Part shown: one piece after another, positions 5,873 to 9,061 of the stretch
Layout: every line of letters begins with the position of its first letter
How positions within the stretch are numbered: position 1 is the stretch's first letter
Assembly (NCBI GenBank): GCA_902800255.1
Contig: CADCDV010000015.1
Location: 1-9,061, forward strand
Length of the DNA: 9,061 nucleotides
Direction of reading: 5' to 3'
DNA from: an uncultured Erysipelotrichaceae bacterium
Lineage (GTDB): Bacteria; Bacillota_I; Bacilli_A; RFN20; CAG-826
Notes under the pieces: generated by a model
Databases searched by the model: none
The model's input: only the letters and a program-made list of their open reading frames with translations
Told to the model about the DNA's origin: nothing
Translations under genes and position numbers: made by a program

Positions 5873-6496
5873 TTAGTGCTCGGTTCCACCCCACTCAGTG
5901 ACGGTGAAGCCTTTTCTTTCGTAGTGATGAAGCTCTTGCTCTTTAATGGCGGTGGCTTCATCAACCTTCTTGATATGGATGATTGTTCTGATAAGGGTTT
6001 CAGGTTCAATAGAGAAAAGTAGAGGACATTCTTCATTCCTTTCCTCGGTCTGCTCAAAGTAGACAAGGGACTTCTCGTTGTTCTCAAGGACTGGTAACCA
6101 GAACATGATGAATTCATCGACTTCTCTATTCGTATAGCCAATGAAATCCATCTTTTCCTCTAAGAACGTTATAGCGTTCTCCTTAGTGACATAGAATCCT
6201 TCATCGAAGTCACAGACATAATTAGGTTTCTCATCGAAGAAGAGGGCGTAATACTCTCTATCGCTTCCAGGAACAGTGAAGGTTCCATCTTCTTTGAGAT
6301 GGATATCCCAGCCATCATCATACTTAGGATATGTGGTCAAAAGCCTCTCATCAGAAAGGAATTTGACTTCAAGATCCATCTCTTCTTCAGGATAGAAGTA
6401 GATGATCGGCTTTTTGACTGGTACGTCTGACGCTGGCCTTCCGCACCCTCCAAGTAGGAGAGTGGCAAAAGGAATCAGCAATAATTGTTTCTTCAT
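5873..6496 (-). CDS. Tandem paralogous lipoprotein, copy 3 (short linker)
   Basis: Function unknown. The start at 6496 is chosen over an in-frame ATG at 6532 because the shorter form begins exactly with the family signal peptide and has AGAGG 9 bases upstream; the longer form would overlap the preceding gene. The 207-residue precursor has lipobox LGGC (Cys18) and the shortest linker of the four, only about 10 residues with no Ser-rich tract, so its domain (29-207) would sit close to the membrane. The domain starts KPIIYFYPEEEMDL and ends VTEWGGTEH. Cysteines occur at domain positions 67 and 129. At the DNA level it appears the most divergent copy in the segments compared. It lies 14 bases after the preceding stop and 12 bases before copy 4. 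Confidence 0.9.
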   Translation of the reverse strand: MKKQLLLIPFATLLLGGCGRPASDVPVKKPIIYFYPEEEMDLEVKFLSDERLLTTYPKYDDGWDIHLKEDGTFTVPGSDREYYALFFDEKPNYVCDFDEGFYVTKENAITFLEEKMDFIGYTNREVDEFIMFWLPVLENNEKSLVYFEQTEERNEECPLLFSIEPETLIRTIIHIKKVDEATAIKEQELHHYERKGFTVTEWGGTEH

Positions 6497-6510
6497 AAGG
6501 TTTTGCCTCT

Positions 6511-7299
6511 TTAGTGTTCGATTCCACCCCATTCGGTGACGGTGAATCCAGTTCTTTCGTAATGGGTTAAGGTTTGTTCTTGTATGTAGGTAGGCTCATT
6601 CACTTTCTTGATGTGGATGATCGTTCTGATAAGAGTGTCCGGCTCCACGGAGAAGCCTAATGGGCATTCCTCGTTTCTCTCTTCGGTCTGCTCAAAGTAA
6701 ACGAGAGATTTCTCATTGCTCTCAAGGATTGGGAGCCAGTACATGATGAACTCATCGGTCTCACGGTTGGTGAATCCCATAAAGTCCATCTTCTCTTCTA
6801 AGAAGGAGATCGCGTTATCTTTGGTAACGTAGAAACCTTCAGTGAAGTTACAGGTATAGTTTGGAACCTCATCGAAGAAGATCGCGTAATACTCTCTGTC
6901 ACTCTCTCCAGTTGTGAAAGTGCCATCTTCCTTAAGATGGATGTTCCAACCACCTTCATACTTAGGATAGGTGGTCATGAGTCTATCTTCGTCATAGAAA
7001 GTAACGGTAAGATCCATCTCTTCCTCAGGGTAGAAATAGACGACTGGTTTTCTTACTCCAGGAGGGAAGTCTGGAACGCGAATGCTTGAGCTTGATTCTT
7101 CCTCTTTGCTGCTATGGCTAGACGAAGCGGAAGTAGAAAGACGGCTAGAACTCTCTTGTAACGATTCGGTCCCTTGAGTAGGTTCGCTGACGCTCGTCCA
7201 CAAAGGTTCTGGTGTGCCGCCTGGGGAAGGTGGCTCTTCGTGTCCACAACCCGCAAGCAAAAGAGCGAATAAAGGGAATAAGAGTAATTGTTTCTTCAT
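6511..7299 (-). CDS. Tandem paralogous lipoprotein, copy 2
   Basis: Function unknown. The 262-residue precursor has lipobox LAGC (Cys18), then a 65-residue linker (19-83) that is first Pro/Gly-rich and then a Ser/Glu tract around residues 50-72. The conserved domain (84-262) begins KPVVYFYPEEEMDL and ends VTEWGGIEH. Cysteines lie at domain positions 67 and 129, as in copy 3. The ATG has AGGAGG 9 bases upstream, the best ribosome site of the four copies. A 65-base stretch near 6635-6699 is unusually close to copy 4 rather than to its neighbours, hinting at gene conversion. Extracytoplasmic anchoring follows from the lipobox; the ligand or partner is unknown. Confidence 0.9.
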   Translation of the reverse strand: MKKQLLLFPLFALLLAGCGHEEPPSPGGTPEPLWTSVSEPTQGTESLQESSSRLSTSASSSHSSKEEESSSSIRVPDFPPGVRKPVVYFYPEEEMDLTVTFYDEDRLMTTYPKYEGGWNIHLKEDGTFTTGESDREYYAIFFDEVPNYTCNFTEGFYVTKDNAISFLEEKMDFMGFTNRETDEFIMYWLPILESNEKSLVYFEQTEERNEECPLGFSVEPDTLIRTIIHIKKVNEPTYIQEQTLTHYERTGFTVTEWGGIEH

Positions 7300-7314
7300 A
7301 TACGCTTTCCTCCT

Positions 7315-8100
7315 TTAGTGTTCGACGCCACCCCATTCGGTGACGGTGAAACCATTTCTTTCGTAGTGGGTGAGGGCCTGTTCTTGGATTGATGTCTCTT
7401 CATCGACCTTCTTGATATGGATCATGGTTCTGATGAGGGTGTCAGGCTCAGTTGAGAAAACTAATGGAGCGTCTTCATTTCTTTCCTCAGTTTGCTCAAA
7501 GTAGACAAGAGATTTCTCATTGCTTTCAAGGATTGGGAGCCAGTACATGATGAACTCATCGGTCTCTCTGTTTGTGAAACCCATGAAATCCATCTTCTCT
7601 TCTAAGAATGATTCAGCGTTCTCTTTTGTGACGTAGAAGCCTTCATCGAAGGTGCATTCATAAGTGGACTCCGCTTCGTAATATAAAGCGTAGTATTCTC
7701 TATTGCTTCCAGGGACGGTGAAAGTGCCATCTTCTTTAAGATGGATGTTCCAACACCCGTCATATTTCGGATATGTGGTTGTGAGGAGCTCTTCATTAAC
7801 GAAGGTGACGCTTAAATCCATCTCCTCCTCAGGATAGAAGTAGATGATCGGTTTTCTCTCGATTGGCTCGCCGCTTCGGCTTTCGATTTCCGCAATAATC
7901 GATGAAAGATATTCTTGCATATTGACGGAACTAGAACTTTCCTCCGATGGAGCGGTCGTCATGCCTGAGCAGGTCACGCTTGGATCTGCGCTCGAAAGGC
8001 CGATGCTATTTTTGTAAGAGCCTTGTGAAGGTGGTACTTCGTGGCCACAGCCGGTAAGCAAAAGAGCGAATAAAGGAAATAAAAGTGTCTGCTTTTTCAT
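7315..8100 (-). CDS. Tandem paralogous lipoprotein, copy 1
   Basis: Function unknown. The start at 8100 is preferred to an in-frame ATG at 8133 because it begins the family signal peptide (MKKQTLLFPL) and has GGAGG 10 bases upstream. The 261-residue precursor has lipobox LTGC (Cys18), a 64-residue linker (19-82) with a short Ser run and an extra Cys44, and the conserved domain (83-261; KPIIYFYPEEEMDL to VTEWGGVEH). It lacks the Cys at domain position 129 but gains one at position 34, next to a Trp (GCW), while keeping Cys67. The region around domain positions 60-70 is its most divergent part. The next gene begins 15 bases after its stop, so the array is very probably co-transcribed. Confidence 0.9.
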   Translation of the reverse strand: MKKQTLLFPLFALLLTGCGHEVPPSQGSYKNSIGLSSADPSVTCSGMTTAPSEESSSSVNMQEYLSSIIAEIESRSGEPIERKPIIYFYPEEEMDLSVTFVNEELLTTTYPKYDGCWNIHLKEDGTFTVPGSNREYYALYYEAESTYECTFDEGFYVTKENAESFLEEKMDFMGFTNRETDEFIMYWLPILESNEKSLVYFEQTEERNEDAPLVFSTEPDTLIRTMIHIKKVDEETSIQEQALTHYERNGFTVTEWGGVEH

Positions 8101-8137
8101 ATGCCCTGTTCCTCCAAAGATTAGAATATTCATGGCT

Positions 8138-8644
8138 CTAGCCAGAGCCGTAATAGTAGAAGGTTGAGTTACCCATTATCGGTGCGCCAGCTTGATAGTA
8201 TTTGGTGCATTGCGGGTTGGTGTAGAGGTAGTTGATGCTATATGCTCCTCCATGCGCGGAATATTCAGGATGGATCATCTCGCTATAGAACTTATGCATC
8301 TCTTCAGTTGTGGTATATAAGGGTTCTCCTGCCTCGATCTTGAACGAGGTGTCAAACCTTAGACCGCTTCTCCCGTAAGCGTCCGTAGTGACGTATGACT
8401 GATATATCTCAACCGTGAAAGCGAAGATGCGTTCTCTTGGTGTATTTGATGATTCGCTAGATTCTTCTGACAAAGAAGAAGACGAGGTGGTAGCAACGCT
8501 CGATTCACTTGGGTAGGCTAAAGATGACTCTTCCAAAGATGAAAAGGACTCCATCAAAGAAGTTGATGAGCTTTGAACGCTAGGGGTGCATGAAGAAAGA
8601 AGGAACCCAAGAACCAGCGATGAAGCGATATTTTTTGTTTTCAT
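8138..8644 (-). CDS. Ser-rich lipoprotein with InlB-repeat-like C-terminus
   Basis: First gene of the minus-strand lipoprotein operon, 37 bases before copy 1 of the array. The 168-residue precursor starts at 8644, where AAAGGAGG lies 11 bases upstream; an upstream in-frame ATG at 8689 would put charged residues ahead of the signal peptide. The lipobox is LSSC (Cys19). Residues 20-68 are mostly Ser, Thr and Glu, a likely flexible stalk. Residues 70-168 form a Tyr-rich domain unrelated to the neighbouring copies. Its last part, YLYTNPQCTKYY..GAPIMGNSTFYYY, resembles the end of a Listeria-Bacteroides (InlB B-type) repeat, where a YTD..C...Y...PITGDTTLYA pattern is common. That match is by eye and weak. 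It is probably a membrane-anchored surface protein with unknown partner. It ends in TAG. Confidence 0.8.
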   Translation of the reverse strand: MKTKNIASSLVLGFLLSSCTPSVQSSSTSLMESFSSLEESSLAYPSESSVATTSSSSLSEESSESSNTPRERIFAFTVEIYQSYVTTDAYGRSGLRFDTSFKIEAGEPLYTTTEEMHKFYSEMIHPEYSAHGGAYSINYLYTNPQCTKYYQAGAPIMGNSTFYYYGSG

Positions 8645-8710
8645 TCTTCCCAAAGCCTCCTTTGTTAGCCTGACTTTAGCAAAAACCAAATAGCAAATTC
8701 AATAATTGTT

Positions 8711-8726
8711 TTTGAGGTACCCCAAA
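8711..8726. promoter_or_regulatory. Near-perfect 16-bp palindrome in divergent intergenic region
   Basis: TTTGAGGTACCCCAAA is a palindrome with one mismatched pair (A15/C22 of 8711-8726), centred on GGTACC. It lies 66 bases upstream of the first lipoprotein gene, on the side where the minus-strand promoter should be. No convincing -35/-10 pair was found there. Operator function is an inference. Confidence 0.3.
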
Positions 8727-8758
8727 CCCAAAAATGGTCATGTAAAGGCTTTCATGTA

Positions 8759-8774
8759 TTTTTCTATAGAAAAA
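8759..8774. promoter_or_regulatory. Perfect 16-bp palindrome upstream of the aminotransferase gene
   Basis: TTTTTCTATAGAAAAA is its own exact reverse complement and ends 27 bases before the ATG at 8802. With no loop and no following T-run it suits a dimeric regulator better than a terminator. A TATAAA at 8787-8792 could be the -10 box, which would put the palindrome in the -35 region, but no -35 consensus is visible. Regulatory function is an inference. Confidence 0.4.
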
Positions 8775-8801
8775 GCGTTCAATGTATATAAAATGTGGAG
8801 T

Positions 8802-9061
8802 ATGAAAAAAGATTACGTATCCCTCCGTTCTAAATCCTCTCTCAACAAGCATGACATTTTGACCATCTCCGGCCTTGCTAACAAAGACTTGAAGAAAGGC
8901 TTCAAAACCATCAATGGTTCCGTCGGTGCTTATTATGACGAAGAGAAGAAGTTCGGAAGGGTCCCAACCATTGAGAACGCCATCAGGGAGAAGTTCTCCG
9001 AGAAGATGGCCTATGCCTCAGTCACGGGACATGACGAATATAAGAAAGGCATCCTTAACTA
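8802..9061 (+). CDS. Class I/II PLP-dependent aminotransferase-like protein, N-terminal part
   Basis: The gene runs off the window after 86 codons, so only the N-terminus is visible and the PLP lysine cannot be checked. The sequence has a leader with a Leu-Ser-Lys-rich start, then ISGLANKDLKKGFKTINGSV (residues 21-40) with GAYYDEE directly after, then PTIENAIREKF, and AYASVTGHDEYKKGI near the end. This order (IN.(S/T)(I/V)GA.YDE, then P(T/V).E...., then AYA...G..E) is typical of the substrate-binding N-terminal arm of aspartate/aromatic-type aminotransferases in Firmicutes. The start is uncertain. GGAG sits only one base before the 8802 ATG, too close for a normal ribosome site. In-frame ATGs also exist at 8793 and at 8754, the latter with AAAGG 5 bases upstream, but they add residues that do not look conserved. 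It is divergent to the lipoprotein operon. Confidence 0.65.
   Translation, partial: MKKDYVSLRSKSSLNKHDILTISGLANKDLKKGFKTINGSVGAYYDEEKKFGRVPTIENAIREKFSEKMAYASVTGHDEYKKGILN

Larger units (their letters stand above)
5156..8100 (-). repeat. Tandem array of four paralogous lipoprotein genes
   Basis: Four consecutive minus-strand genes share the signal peptide MKKQ(L/T)L.., a variable linker and a 179-residue domain that aligns end to end without a single gap. Pairwise identities counted by hand are about 78-80%. The gene junctions are also alike at the DNA level, with stop, ribosome site and next start packed within about 12-15 bases. This points to tandem duplication by unequal crossing-over. 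No transposase, integrase or flanking direct repeat was seen in the array. Confidence 0.9.

Noticed and set aside
6497..6532. Longer start for lipoprotein copy 3
   Set aside because: It would place polar residues before the signal peptide and overlap the preceding gene; all paralogs start at the MKKQ methionine.
5156..8100. CRISPR-like or satellite repeat array
   Set aside because: The periodicity comes from whole duplicated genes of 620-790 bases, with no short repeat-spacer structure.
8609..8689. Longer start for the Ser-rich lipoprotein at 8689
   Set aside because: It would add 15 charged residues before a standard lipoprotein signal peptide, and the AAAGGAGG site serves the ATG at 8644.
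1..9061. Insertion sequence, integrase or prophage genes
   Set aside because: No transposase, integrase or phage-type protein is encoded in any frame, and no terminal inverted repeats with target duplications were seen.

Overview
The window looks like the chromosome of a Gram-positive-type bacterium, most likely a gut-associated member of the Bacilli/Mollicutes-related lineages (Erysipelotrichales, RF39 or Acholeplasmatales-like). That placement is an inference and is not strong. It rests on strong AAGGAGG-type ribosome sites, compact Firmicutes-style enzymes (240-residue NagB), many Ser-rich lipoproteins with classic lipoboxes, and AT-rich intergenic DNA around more balanced coding DNA. The standard code seems to apply. 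All visible Trp codons are TGG, and one lipoprotein ends in TGA exactly where its three paralogs end in TAA.

Left part (1-3250, plus strand): a three-gene amino-sugar operon. It opens with an unusual fusion of an XRE/Cro-type helix-turn-helix domain to a complete phosphoglucosamine mutase (GlmM). This overlaps by 8 bp a stand-alone left-handed beta-helix acetyltransferase that resembles the C-terminal half of GlmU, followed 6 bp later by glucosamine-6-phosphate deaminase (NagB). A hairpin terminator closes the operon. Together the enzymes could link fructose-6-P plus ammonia, GlcN-6-P, GlcN-1-P and GlcNAc-1-P. Next, 3287-4621 encodes an NADP-type glutamate dehydrogenase with its own terminator, a possible partner in ammonia handling.

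Middle (4690-5150, plus strand): a decayed BrnT/BrnA toxin-antitoxin locus. The BrnA antitoxin is intact, but the toxin survives only as a 23-codon remnant behind promoter-like sequence and a dyad. A bidirectional terminator follows, nearly identical to the one after gdhA, and separates this locus from the convergent minus-strand genes.

Right part (5156-8644, minus strand, read right to left): a five-gene lipoprotein operon. The first gene encodes a Ser-rich lipoprotein with an InlB-repeat-like C-terminus. It is followed by four tandem paralogs, each with the same signal peptide, a linker of 10 to 65 residues and a conserved domain of exactly 179 residues of unknown function. This expanding, mosaic array of surface lipoproteins is the most novel part of the window. 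Two operator-like palindromes sit in the divergent intergenic region at 8645-8801, and the window ends inside a plus-strand gene for a class I/II aminotransferase-like protein.
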